A stretch of 64,000 nucleotides of DNA from Variovorax flavidus. Its GTDB lineage: Bacteria; Pseudomonadota; Gammaproteobacteria; Burkholderiales; Burkholderiaceae_C. Of the stretch, positions 46,548-58,349 are shown in pieces. The position numbers were made by a program, and so were the translations under genes. The DNA lies in the NCBI RefSeq assembly GCF_030317145.1, contig NZ_JASZYE010000001.1, positions 186,001 to 250,000 on the forward strand, given 5' to 3'. The notes under the pieces were generated by a model. That model had not been told where the DNA came from, made no database searches, and was given only the letters and a program-made list of their open reading frames with translations. Every line of letters starts with the position of its first letter. The first letter of the stretch is position 1.

Positions 46548-47341
46548 ACGGTGTGCGCCACTTCCTGCTGGCGCTGCAGTTCTTCACGCGCGTCCCGGTC
46601 ACGGGCCCGCTGGCTGGCTGGGTGGGCTTCAGTCCCGCGATGCTGCGCGCCAGCGCTGCGCATTTTCCCGGCGTGGGTTGGCTCGTCGGCGCGGTGGGTG
46701 CGGGCGTATTGTGGCTCGCGCAAGCCGGGCTCCCGGGTCTCGCCGGCGCGCTGGCGGCGGCAATGCTGTCGACCATTGCGACCGTGTGGATGACGGGTTG
46801 CTTCCATGAAGATGGACTGGCCGACGTCGCGGATGGCCTCGGCGGGTCGGCCGACCGCGCGCGCGCGCTCGAGATCATGAAAGACTCGCGGATCGGTGCT
46901 TTCGGTGCGATGGCACTGGTGTTGGCGCTGGGTCTGAAGGTCGCGTTGTTGGCAGCGTTGATCGGGCAGGGCGCACCTGCCGCGGCGCTGGCGCTCGTGA
47001 GCGCCCATGTGCTTTCGCGGCTCGCGCCGCTGTTTCTGATCCGCTGGTTGCCCTATGTCGGCGATGAGAACGCCGCGAGCAAGTCCAAGCCCTTGGCCGA
47101 TGCGATCGGCAATGGCGCATTGATGGTCGGCGTCGCGTGGTCGATTCCCGCGGCCGTGCTGCTTGTGTGGTCGCACGGCGCGTGGCACGGATTGGCGGCC
47201 GTCCTGCTATGCGCGCTGGCGGCGTCGTGCATGGCGCGGCTCTTCATGCGCCGCCTCCAGGGCTTCACCGGAGACGGGCTGGGTGCGACGCAACAGGTCT
47301 GCGAACTCGCGATCTATCTCGCGCTCGCGTGGCACGTATGA
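46544..47341 (+). CDS. cobS: Adenosylcobinamide-GDP ribazoletransferase (cobalamin synthase)
   Basis: Membrane enzyme joining adenosylcobinamide-GDP and alpha-ribazole to give adenosylcobalamin. 265 residues with about six hydrophobic segments. FFTRVPV near the start and TGCFHEDGLADVADGLGGSADRARALEIMKDSRIGAFG are signature regions; the acidic DGLADVADG motif binds magnesium. ATGA overlaps with cobT and with the phosphatase gene downstream. Confidence 0.96.
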   Translation: MNGVRHFLLALQFFTRVPVTGPLAGWVGFSPAMLRASAAHFPGVGWLVGAVGAGVLWLAQAGLPGLAGALAAAMLSTIATVWMTGCFHEDGLADVADGLGGSADRARALEIMKDSRIGAFGAMALVLALGLKVALLAALIGQGAPAAALALVSAHVLSRLAPLFLIRWLPYVGDENAASKSKPLADAIGNGALMVGVAWSIPAAVLLVWSHGAWHGLAAVLLCALAASCMARLFMRRLQGFTGDGLGATQQVCELAIYLALAWHV

Positions 47342-47886
47342 AGCTCTTGCTCGTTCGGCACGCGCAGACCACTGCGGCAGAAGGGCAGTGCTATGGCCGC
47401 ACCGATGTTCCCGTGCTTCCCGAGCTGACTCTTGCCGCGGCCGAGCGCGTGGTGCCGGTGTTGCCCCATGGTGTCGAGATGGCTTGTTCCCCCCTGGCGC
47501 GGTGTGCCGACCTCGCGCAAGCCATCTCCGCGCTGCGGCCTGACCTTCGCGCCCGCCCGGACCCGCGCATCGCCGAGATGGATCTCGGCGCGTGGGAAGA
47601 GCGGCCATGGTCGTCGATCGATCGCGCCGAGTTCGAAGCCTGGACCCGCGATTTCGCCGACACGCGCGCCGGCGGCAGCGGCGAAAGCACGCGCCAGTTC
47701 ATGCAGCGGGTCGGCGAGGCCTTCGACGAATGGCGCGCCGGCGGACGCGACGCGATCTGGGTCACGCACGCAGGCGTGATCCGCGCCGTCTGGCTGCTGC
47801 GCGATGGCGTGCGTTCAGTGGAGCGGGGCGACCAGTGGCCGGCGCAGCCGATCGCGTTCGGCGAATGCGTGACGATCGAAGCCTAG
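47338..47886 (+). CDS. cobC: Alpha-ribazole phosphatase / histidine phosphatase family protein
   Basis: A 182-residue phosphoglycerate-mutase-like phosphatase that removes phosphate from alpha-ribazole 5'-phosphate or cobalamin phosphate. The phospho-histidine is in LLVRHAQTT (residue 8; the usual RHG is RHA here), and the second histidine is in WVTHAGVIRAV. SPLARCADLAQAI and EMDLGAWEERPW are typical. Same symbol, different protein from the PLP enzyme at 30311. It overlaps cobS and converges with nth (4 bases). Confidence 0.9.
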   Translation: MKLLLVRHAQTTAAEGQCYGRTDVPVLPELTLAAAERVVPVLPHGVEMACSPLARCADLAQAISALRPDLRARPDPRIAEMDLGAWEERPWSSIDRAEFEAWTRDFADTRAGGSGESTRQFMQRVGEAFDEWRAGGRDAIWVTHAGVIRAVWLLRDGVRSVERGDQWPAQPIAFGECVTIEA

Positions 47887-47890
47887 TTGA

Positions 47891-48529
47891 TCAGGGTGCC
47901 GGCGTCTTGGGCTTGTAGTCGCAATAGGGCGCGACCGCGCACTGGTAGCACAGGGGCTTGCGTGCCACGCAGACGTAGCGCCCGTGCACGATCAGCCAAT
48001 GGTGCGCATGCAACCGGTAGGCCTCGGGCACGCGCTTCTCGAGCTTCAGTTCGACCTCCAGCGGCGTCTTGCCCGGTGCCAGGCCGGTGCGGTTGCCGAC
48101 TCGGAAGATGTGCGTGTCGACCGCCATCGTTGGGTCGCCGAAGGCAACGTTGAGCACCACGTTGGCGGTCTTCCGGCCGACGCCCGGCAGGGCTTCGAGT
48201 TCGGCGCGTGTCCTGGGCACCTCGCCGCCGTGCTGCTCGACCAGCATGCGGCACGCCTCGATCAGGTGCTTGGCCTTGCTGCGGTAGAGACCGATGGTCT
48301 TGATGTAGCTTTCCAGACCTTCGACGCCGAGGCCCAGGATCGCCTGCGGCGTGTTCGCGACCGGAAACAGCTTGCGCGTGGCCTTGTTGACGCCGACGTC
48401 GGTGGCCTGCGCAGACAGCAGGACGGCGGCGAGGAGTTCGAAGGGCGTGCTGTATTCGAGTTCGGTTTCGGGCGTCGGGTTGGCAGCCTGCAGCGTGGCA
48501 AAGAACGACTCGATTGCTGATTTTTTCAT
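47891..48529 (-). CDS. nth: Endonuclease III
   Basis: Base-excision-repair glycosylase/AP lyase for oxidised pyrimidines, 212 residues. The helix-hairpin-helix LEALPGVGRKTANVVLNVAFG carries the catalytic lysine, and the catalytic aspartate is in AVDTHIFRVGNRTGLA. The C-terminal iron-sulfur loop has the exact spacing C-x6-C-x2-C-x5-C (CVARKPLCYQCAVAPYC). I chose the ATG at 48529 as the family start. Confidence 0.97.
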   Translation of the reverse strand: MKKSAIESFFATLQAANPTPETELEYSTPFELLAAVLLSAQATDVGVNKATRKLFPVANTPQAILGLGVEGLESYIKTIGLYRSKAKHLIEACRMLVEQHGGEVPRTRAELEALPGVGRKTANVVLNVAFGDPTMAVDTHIFRVGNRTGLAPGKTPLEVELKLEKRVPEAYRLHAHHWLIVHGRYVCVARKPLCYQCAVAPYCDYKPKTPAP

Positions 48530-48634
48530 CGTGGCCGGGAGTTTAGGCCGGTGTCCGGTGGCACCGGGGAGGCCTACGGCCACCGCCGTCGGCTGCGACA
48601 ATGGAGGGCTGCAACTCTCCGACAGAAAGTTCCT

Positions 48635-49822
48635 ATGCAATTCGCCTCCCGCCTCGACAACGTCGAAACCTCCGCCATCCGCGAACTCTTCAAGCTGCTC
48701 GGCACGCCCGGCATCATCAGCTTTGCAGGCGGCTTTCCGGACAGCGCGATGTTCGACGTCGAAGGACTGAAGGAAGCCAGTGCCAAGGCGCTGGCGGAAG
48801 AGGCCGGCGGTGCACTGCAGTACGGTGCGACCGAAGGCTACGAGCCGCTGCGCACGCAACTCAGCGCCTTCATGAAGACCAAGGGCGTCGACGTCGACCC
48901 CAGCGGCCTCATCGTCACCACCGGCAGCCAGCAGGCGCTGGACCTGCTCGGCAAGACGCTCATCTCGCCCGGCGACAAGGTGATCGTCGAAGGCCCGACG
49001 TTTCTCGCGACCATCCAGTGCTTCCGGCTGTACGGTGCGCAACTCATCAGCGCGCCGATCGACGCCGACGGCGTACGCACGGACGAACTCGAGAAACTGA
49101 TCGCCGAGCACAAGCCGAAGTTCGTCTACCTCATCCCGACCTTCGGCAACCCGAGCGGCGCCATGCTGAGCCTGGAGCGGCGAAAGAAGGTGCTCGAGAT
49201 GGCGGTGAAGCACCAGACCCTGATCGTGGAAGACGATCCCTACGGCGACCTCTACTTCGACCAGCCGCCGCCGCCGTCGATCATGTCGTTGACCCGGGAT
49301 GTGCCTGGCAGCCGCGAACTCGTCGTGCACTGCGGCAGCCTGAGCAAGGTGCTGAGCCCCGGTCTGCGTATCGGTTGGATGATCGGCCCGGCAGAGCTGC
49401 TTGCGAAGGCAACCATGTGCAAGCAGTTCAGCGATGCGCACACCAGCACCTTCGCCCAGGCGACGGCGGCGCAGTACCTCAAGAGCGGCCGCATGCCGGC
49501 CACGCTGGCCAATGTGCGCAAGGTCTACGCCGAACGTGCGCAGGCCATGGGTGCAGCGCTGCAGAAAGAGCTGGGCGATGCCATCACCTTCACGCAGCCG
49601 GGCGGCGGTCTGTTCTTCTGGGCGCGCCTGACCGGCGCGAACGGCAAGGTGGCCGACGCCAATGTGTTCGCGAAGCGCGCCATCGAGAAGCTCGTGGCCT
49701 TCGTGCCCGGCGCGCCTTTCTTCGCCGAGAAGCCGGACGTTGCGACACTGCGCCTGAGCTTCGCCACGGCCAACGTCGAGAAGATCCGGGAGGGCATCGC
49801 GCGCCTCGGCGCAGCGCTCTGA
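48635..49822 (+). CDS. PLP-dependent aminotransferase (class I/II, 2-aminoadipate type)
   Basis: A 395-residue fold-type I aminotransferase. PGIISFAGGFPDSAMFDVEGL, QYGATEGYEPLRTQL, TFGNPSGAML, EDDPYGDLYFD and the lysine in HCGSLSKVLSPGLRIGWMIG match the 2-aminoadipate/multifunctional aminotransferase group related to MocR. No DNA-binding domain precedes it. The exact amino donor is unclear. Divergent from nth (105 bases between starts). Confidence 0.92.
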   Translation: MQFASRLDNVETSAIRELFKLLGTPGIISFAGGFPDSAMFDVEGLKEASAKALAEEAGGALQYGATEGYEPLRTQLSAFMKTKGVDVDPSGLIVTTGSQQALDLLGKTLISPGDKVIVEGPTFLATIQCFRLYGAQLISAPIDADGVRTDELEKLIAEHKPKFVYLIPTFGNPSGAMLSLERRKKVLEMAVKHQTLIVEDDPYGDLYFDQPPPPSIMSLTRDVPGSRELVVHCGSLSKVLSPGLRIGWMIGPAELLAKATMCKQFSDAHTSTFAQATAAQYLKSGRMPATLANVRKVYAERAQAMGAALQKELGDAITFTQPGGGLFFWARLTGANGKVADANVFAKRAIEKLVAFVPGAPFFAEKPDVATLRLSFATANVEKIREGIARLGAAL

Positions 49823-49835
49823 GCGGACAGCCGCG

Positions 49836-51404
49836 TCAGACGATGCGGCTGGCGTGCCCCACCCAGAACGCTTCGCGCAGGGTGCGCTTGTAGAGCTTGC
49901 CGGTGGGAAGACGTGGCAGCTGGTCGGTGAAGTCCACGGTCTTCGGGCACTTCATGTGTGCAAGGTGCAAGCGGCAGAACTCGATCAACTCGGCCGCCAG
50001 TTCGGGCGTGTGAGCCACGCCCGGCAGCGTCTGCACGACGGCCTTCACTTCCTCGCCCAGGTCGCTGTTGGGCACACCGAACACCGCCGCGTCAGCCACT
50101 TTGGGATGGGTGATCAGCAGGTTCTCGCACTCCTGCGGATAGATGTTGACGCCGCCCGAGATGATCATGAAGGTCGAGCGGTCGGTGAGATAGAGAAAGC
50201 CGTCGTCATCGAGGTAGCCCATGTCGCCGACCGTGCTCATCGTGCCATCCGGCGAGCGCGTGAGCGCCGTGCGTTCCGGGTCGTTGAAGTAGACGAAGGG
50301 CGATGCGGTCTTGAACCAGATCTCGCCCGACTGGCCCTTGGGCACCGGCTGCATCTGCTCGTCGAAGATGTGGATGTCGCCGAGCAACACCTTGCCCACC
50401 GTGCCGCGATGCGCCAGCCATTCAGGTGAATCGCAGGCGGTGAATCCGAGACCCTCGGTGGCGCCGTAGTACTCGTGGATGATGGGGCCCCACCAGTCGA
50501 TCATCTGTTCCTTCACCTGCGCGGGGCAGGGCGCGGCGGCGTGAATCGCGATCTTCAGTGTCGACAGGTCGGCCCCGGCTCGTTCTTCGGGCGGCAGCTT
50601 GAGCATGCGCGAGAACATCGTCGGCACGAGCTGGGTGTGCGTGATCCGGTACTTCGGGATCAGCGCCAGGTACTGCTGCGGATCGAAGTGCTCCATGATG
50701 ATCACGGTGCCGCCATTGCGGATCGCCAGCGACACGTTGGCCAGGGGCGCCGAGTGGTACAGGGGGGCAGGCGAGAGATAGATCATCCCTTCCTCGCACT
50801 GCCACAGCTTGTTCAGGAAATTGAAGAGTGCCAGCGGCTGGCTCGGCGGGTTGTCGGGCAGCGGCCGCAGCACGCCCTTGGGACGGCCGGTGGTGCCCGA
50901 TGAGTAAAGCATCGCAGTGCCCAGCCACTCGTCCTCGATCGGCGTGTCGGGCATGCCGCCCACGGCTTCATCGAAGTCCACCACTCGTGCCGAGCCGACT
51001 TGCCCCGCGACGCCGGGGCCGCCGCCCGCCACGAGGCACAGCTTGACCTTCGGACAATCGGCCAGCGCCTGCCGCGCGACGGGGAGCTTCTCGGCCGAGG
51101 TGATCAGCACCGTCGACTCGCTGTTGTTGACGACGTACGCCATTTCCTCCGGCGCAAGGTAGGCGTTGACGCAGGTGTAGTAGAGCCCCGAACGCTCGCC
51201 CGCCACGCAAGACTCGAGGAAGTAGCGGTTGTTCTCCATGAACACGGCGTAGTGATCCAGCCGCTTCAGGCCTTGCGCGCGCAACAGGTGCGCCAGGCGA
51301 TTGCTGCGCGCCTCCAGGACCGCATATGTCACGGCCTCGCCGCTGCCGGCCATGATGAAAGCAGGGCGGTTGGCGTATTGCTGCGCGTACTTGCCTGGGT
51401 ACAT
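49836..51404 (-). CDS. Acyl-CoA synthetase (AMP-forming)
   Basis: A 522-residue adenylate-forming ligase. The P-loop is MLYSSGTTGRPKGVLRPL, the adenylate motif HEYYGATEGLGFTACD, the hinge region GDMGYLDDDGFLYLTDRSTFMIISGGVNIYP, and the lysine LPRLPTGKLYKRTLR. It acts on a carboxylic acid, but chain length or aromatic preference cannot be read from sequence. Converges with the aminotransferase gene (13 bases). The 85 bases to the next gene's stop show no terminator I can recognise. Confidence 0.92.
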   Translation of the reverse strand: MYPGKYAQQYANRPAFIMAGSGEAVTYAVLEARSNRLAHLLRAQGLKRLDHYAVFMENNRYFLESCVAGERSGLYYTCVNAYLAPEEMAYVVNNSESTVLITSAEKLPVARQALADCPKVKLCLVAGGGPGVAGQVGSARVVDFDEAVGGMPDTPIEDEWLGTAMLYSSGTTGRPKGVLRPLPDNPPSQPLALFNFLNKLWQCEEGMIYLSPAPLYHSAPLANVSLAIRNGGTVIIMEHFDPQQYLALIPKYRITHTQLVPTMFSRMLKLPPEERAGADLSTLKIAIHAAAPCPAQVKEQMIDWWGPIIHEYYGATEGLGFTACDSPEWLAHRGTVGKVLLGDIHIFDEQMQPVPKGQSGEIWFKTASPFVYFNDPERTALTRSPDGTMSTVGDMGYLDDDGFLYLTDRSTFMIISGGVNIYPQECENLLITHPKVADAAVFGVPNSDLGEEVKAVVQTLPGVAHTPELAAELIEFCRLHLAHMKCPKTVDFTDQLPRLPTGKLYKRTLREAFWVGHASRIV

Positions 51405-51489
51405 GGGACCTCCGGGACTCGATGGTGTGCCGAATTGTCCCGGCGCGATCGTTCCGCGCGATAGGGGTTGCCCCCGCCTTGACCAGCCG

Positions 51490-52740
51490 CTAACTCAGTG
51501 CCCGGCGGAAGTCCTCGATCAGCTCGTCCGCCGATTCCAGTCCGACTGAAACCCGCACCAGCCCGTCGGCGATGCCCATCTGGGCGCGCACCGCCGGCCC
51601 CGCTTCCCAGTAGATCGTGGGCGCCACCGGGATGACCAGCGTGCGGTTGTCCCCGAGGCCGGTGGCCTTGATCGGAAGTCGCAGCCGATTGAGCATGGCG
51701 AGGACATTGGCGCTGTCACGCAGTTCGAAGGCCAGCAGCCACGAGCCCGCCTTGAAGTGCTGCTCGGCCAGCGCGTGCTGCGGGTGGCTTTCGAGCATCG
51801 GATAGTGAACCGCGGATACCGCCGGATGGCCCTGCAGAAAGCGCGCCAGGGACAAGGCCGTGGCACTGGTCTGCGCCACGCGCAACCCGAGGGTCTCGGC
51901 GCCTAGGCTGATGCGGTGGGCCTGCTCCGGCGACAGGGTCGCGCCCATGTCGCGCAGGCCCTTCTTCCGCAATTGCTGCAGGCCTTGCTGGCGCATATCG
52001 AGGCTGCGATAGCTTGGCGAGATGTTCGGGTAGCTTGCCCAATCGAACAGGCCCGTGTCGGTCACGGCACCGCCGAGTGCTGCGCCGTGTCCTGCAATGG
52101 TCTTGGTGAGCGAATTGACGACCAGGCCCGCGCCGACCGTCTTCGGACGAAAGAGCGCGGGGGAGGTGATGGTGTTGTCCACGACGTAAAGCAGCCCGCG
52201 CTCTCGGCACAGCGCACCGATGGCTTCGAGGTCGGGAACCTGCGTGCCGGGGTTGGCGATCGTCTCCACGAAGACCATTCGCGTGGTCGGGAGCAGGGCA
52301 TCCCGAACCGTTTCCACCGACCCCGCATCGACCTTGCTGACCGCGACCCCGAGATCGTTGAGCGTGCCGAACAGGCTGTTGGTGTTGCCGAAGACGAACT
52401 GGCTCGACACGACGTGGTCGCCGGAGCGCAGCAACGTCAGGAAGATCGCGCTGAGCGCCGCCATGCCGGTGGAAAAGCAGACGGTGCCGATGCCCTGTTC
52501 GAGCTGGCTGATCTTGGCTTCGAGCGCCGCGGTCGTCGGCGTGCCCTGGCGCGCGTAGCTGAAGCTGTTCTTGAGCGTGCCCTGGAACACGCCGATCAGG
52601 TCCTCCACCCGCTCGTAGCCGTACTGCACCGAGGTGTGGATCGGCTTGTGGATGCTGCCGTGCTCGACGCCGAAGCGCCGGTCGCCATGCACCGTGTCCG
52701 ATGTGACCGGCAGGCCCTGGCCCTTGTCGGCGTCGCTCAT
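51490..52740 (-). CDS. Cystathionine gamma-synthase family PLP enzyme
   Basis: A 416-residue Cys/Met-metabolism PLP enzyme. YARQGTPTTAALEAKISQLEQGIGTVCFSTGMAAL, ETIANPGTQVPDLEAIG, VVDNTITSPALFRP and the PLP lysine in NSLTKTIAGHGAALGG are typical. DGLVRVSVGLESADELIEDFRRAL ends the chain as usual. Reaction could be cystathionine synthase, beta-lyase or O-acyl-homoserine sulfhydrylase; not resolved here. Lies 4 bases after serB in the mfd-serB operon. Confidence 0.92.
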   Translation of the reverse strand: MSDADKGQGLPVTSDTVHGDRRFGVEHGSIHKPIHTSVQYGYERVEDLIGVFQGTLKNSFSYARQGTPTTAALEAKISQLEQGIGTVCFSTGMAALSAIFLTLLRSGDHVVSSQFVFGNTNSLFGTLNDLGVAVSKVDAGSVETVRDALLPTTRMVFVETIANPGTQVPDLEAIGALCRERGLLYVVDNTITSPALFRPKTVGAGLVVNSLTKTIAGHGAALGGAVTDTGLFDWASYPNISPSYRSLDMRQQGLQQLRKKGLRDMGATLSPEQAHRISLGAETLGLRVAQTSATALSLARFLQGHPAVSAVHYPMLESHPQHALAEQHFKAGSWLLAFELRDSANVLAMLNRLRLPIKATGLGDNRTLVIPVAPTIYWEAGPAVRAQMGIADGLVRVSVGLESADELIEDFRRALS

Positions 52741-52744
52741 GATT

Positions 52745-53451
52745 TCACCTCACGATGTCGAGCAGGCGATCGAGCCCGCCCTGGTTGATCGCGACCATGG
52801 CCTGCTCGCGCACCTTCGGCTTGGCGTGATAGGCCACGGAAAGACCCGCCTCGCCCATCATCGGCAGATCGTTCGCGCCGTCGCCGACGGCGATGGTTTC
52901 GCCCGGCGAGATGCCGAGCAGCGAAGCCACTTCCAGCAGCGTGCGGCGCTTTTCCGCGCCGTCGCAGATGTCGCCCCATGACTGCTGCACGACATTGCCG
53001 GTGAGTTGTCCGTCGGCTTCATCCAGCAGGTTGGAGCGTGCGAAGTCGATGCCGAGCCGGTCTTTGACCCGGTTGGCGAAGAAGGTGAATCCGCCGGAGA
53101 CCAGCAGCACCTTCAGCCCGGCGGTCTTGCAGGCCGCAACCAGCTGCTCGGCGCCCGGATTGAGGTGCAGGCGCTCGTCGTAGACCTGTTGCAGCGCCGC
53201 GACCGGCACGCCCTTCAGCAGCGCGACGCGGCGCCGCAGGCTTTCCTTGAAGTCCTTGATCTCGCCGCGCATCGTGGCTTCGGTGATGGCGGCCACCTCG
53301 GCCTTCTTGCCGACCGCATCGGCGATTTCATCGATGCATTCGATGTTGATCAGCGTCGAATCCATGTCGAACGCGATCAGCTTGAAATCGGCGAGCGCGA
53401 GTGGCGGCGTGAACCGCTGGACGATCAGGCCGGGAGAGATTTCCTTGGCGG

Positions 53452-53455
<4 letters not shown>
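52745..53455 (-). CDS. serB: Phosphoserine phosphatase
   Basis: Last step of serine synthesis, a HAD-superfamily enzyme of 236 residues. The phosphorylated aspartate motif is AFDMDSTLINIECIDEIAD (about residues 29-47), the SGG motif is VLLVSGGFTFFANRVKDRLG, and the acidic motif is AVGDGANDLPMMGEAGLSVAYHAKPKV. No ACT domain precedes it, unlike the longer E. coli form. Overlaps the mfd stop by 4 bases. Confidence 0.95.
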
Positions 53456-56937
<3,482 letters not shown>

Positions 56938-56958
56938 GGAGTGCCTGGGAAATGCAGA

Positions 56959-56986
56959 ACACCCCGCGCCGGCCGGCGAGGGGTGT
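56959..56986. promoter_or_regulatory. Long hairpin between mfd and ispD
   Basis: ACACCCC (56959-56965) pairs with GGGGTGT (56980-56986), and the inside is itself the palindrome CGCCGGCCGGCG, so one nearly continuous stem forms. It lies in the 101-base divergent gap, 22 bases before the mfd start. A TAGAAT-like -10 box for ispD lies a few bases downstream. A role in either promoter or as a protein-binding dyad is inference. Confidence 0.45.
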
Positions 56987-57038
56987 GAAGGGCGATTCTA
57001 GAATGGCTGCCCCTTTGTCGCTGGCCGCCGTTGCACCC

Positions 57039-57749
57039 ATGTCCGCTTCCCGTCTTTTCGTGTTGATCCCCTGTGCAGGTTCGGGCAGTCGCGCCGGAAG
57101 CGTCGGGCCCAAGCAATACCAGCGGATTGGCGGCCGGCCCATGGTCGAGCACACGCTGGAAGCCTTCCGCTCGCTCGTCGGCCGCTTCGAGGGGATTGCG
57201 CTCGTGGTCTCGCCGGATGACGCGGATGTAGGGATCTTGCTGCCGCGCTTTCCGGGCGCGGGCGAGCACCTGCTGCGCGTGGGCGGCCCGACCCGGGCCG
57301 CGACGGTGCGCAACGGCCTGCGTGCCTTGCGCAATGCCGGCGCCGGCCCGCACGACTGGGTGCTGGTTCACGATGCGGCGCGCTGTCTGGTCACGCCGAC
57401 GCAGATCGAGGCCCTGATCGCCGCCTGCGAGCACGATGCCGTCGGCGGCCTGCTGGCCCATCGGCTGGCAGACACGCTCAAGGTTGCATCGCCCGAGGGC
57501 CGCGTCGTCCGGACAACGACCCGCGCCGACAAGTGGCTGGCCCAGACGCCGCAGATGTTCCGCATCGGCATGCTGCTCGACGCCCTGGAGCGCGCGGGCG
57601 ATGCGGTGACCGACGAGGCCAGCGCGATCGAGGCGATCGGCCTCGCGCCCCTGCTGGTGCCGGGCAGCGCGCAGAATTTCAAGCTCACTTATCCAGAGGA
57701 TTTCGCCTTGGCGGAGGCGCTCCTGCGCAGCCGGCGTACCGAACCATGA
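57039..57749 (+). CDS. ispD: 2-C-methyl-D-erythritol 4-phosphate cytidylyltransferase
   Basis: MEP-pathway isoprenoid enzyme, 236 residues. The CTP-binding start [35 protein letters not shown] and [34 protein letters not shown] and [10 protein letters not shown] are typical. I chose the ATG at 57039 (MSASRLFVL) because it starts right at the first strand; an in-frame ATG at 57003 is possible. The stop overlaps ispF as ATGA. Confidence 0.96.
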   Translation: MSASRLFVLIPCAGSGSRAGSVGPKQYQRIGGRPMVEHTLEAFRSLVGRFEGIALVVSPDDADVGILLPRFPGAGEHLLRVGGPTRAATVRNGLRALRNAGAGPHDWVLVHDAARCLVTPTQIEALIAACEHDAVGGLLAHRLADTLKVASPEGRVVRTTTRADKWLAQTPQMFRIGMLLDALERAGDAVTDEASAIEAIGLAPLLVPGSAQNFKLTYPEDFALAEALLRSRRTEP

Positions 57750-58231
57750 CTGCTTTCAATTTGCGTGTCGGCGAGGGTTGGGACGTCCACCAACTGGTGG
57801 GGGGCCGAAAGCTCATCCTGGGCGGCGTCGAAGTGCCCCACACCACGGGACTGCTCGGCCATTCGGATGCCGACGTCCTCTTGCATGCCATTACCGATGC
57901 CTTGCTCGGCGCGGCGGGCCTCGGTGACATCGGCCGGCATTTCCCCGACACCGATCCGCAGTTCCGTGGCGCGGACTCGTCCGTGCTGCTCGCCGAGGCC
58001 GCGCGCCGCGTGCGCGCGGCGGGATGGCAGATCGGCAACATCGACAGCACGGTTATCGCGCAGGCGCCGAAGCTCGCGCCACATATTCCGGCGATGTGCG
58101 AGCGAATCGCCGCGACGCTCGGCCTGGGGGTCGAACAGGTCAACGTGAAGGCGAAGACGGCAGAGAAGCTCGGGCCGGTGGGCGAGGGACGGGCGATGGA
58201 AGCGCGGGCCATCGCAATAGTCCATAGATAA
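57746..58231 (+). CDS. ispF: 2-C-methyl-D-erythritol 2,4-cyclodiphosphate synthase
   Basis: MEP-pathway enzyme, 161 residues, a zinc-dependent trimer. [59 protein letters not shown] (metal-binding Asp and His) and [27 protein letters not shown] are signature regions. Overlaps ispD by 4 bases, as in many betaproteobacteria. A copy of the dispersed repeat begins right at its stop. Confidence 0.97.
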   Translation: MTAFNLRVGEGWDVHQLVGGRKLILGGVEVPHTTGLLGHSDADVLLHAITDALLGAAGLGDIGRHFPDTDPQFRGADSSVLLAEAARRVRAAGWQIGNIDSTVIAQAPKLAPHIPAMCERIAATLGLGVEQVNVKAKTAEKLGPVGEGRAMEARAIAIVHR

Positions 58232-58349
58232 CCCCCAGGCTGCGCGCACGTCGTGTCGCTTCGCCCACCCCCTTGCAGGGGGCAATCCCGGCGGACCGGC
58301 GGAGCCGGTTCCGCGGGATTCCCGGGTTTGAGAGGGGATCCCCCTCTGC
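58232..58349. repeat. Dispersed intergenic palindromic repeat, copy 2
   Basis: Fills the gap between ispF and the sensor-kinase stop. It shares long runs with 11009-11128, such as CCCCAGGCTGCGCGCAC and ACCCCCTTGCAGGGGGCAAT. The small hairpin CCCCCT-TGC-AGGGGG is at 58268-58282. The larger stem opens with AATCCC and closes with GGGATT, where copy 1 has AATACC and GGTATT: both sides changed and pairing is kept. Confidence 0.8.
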
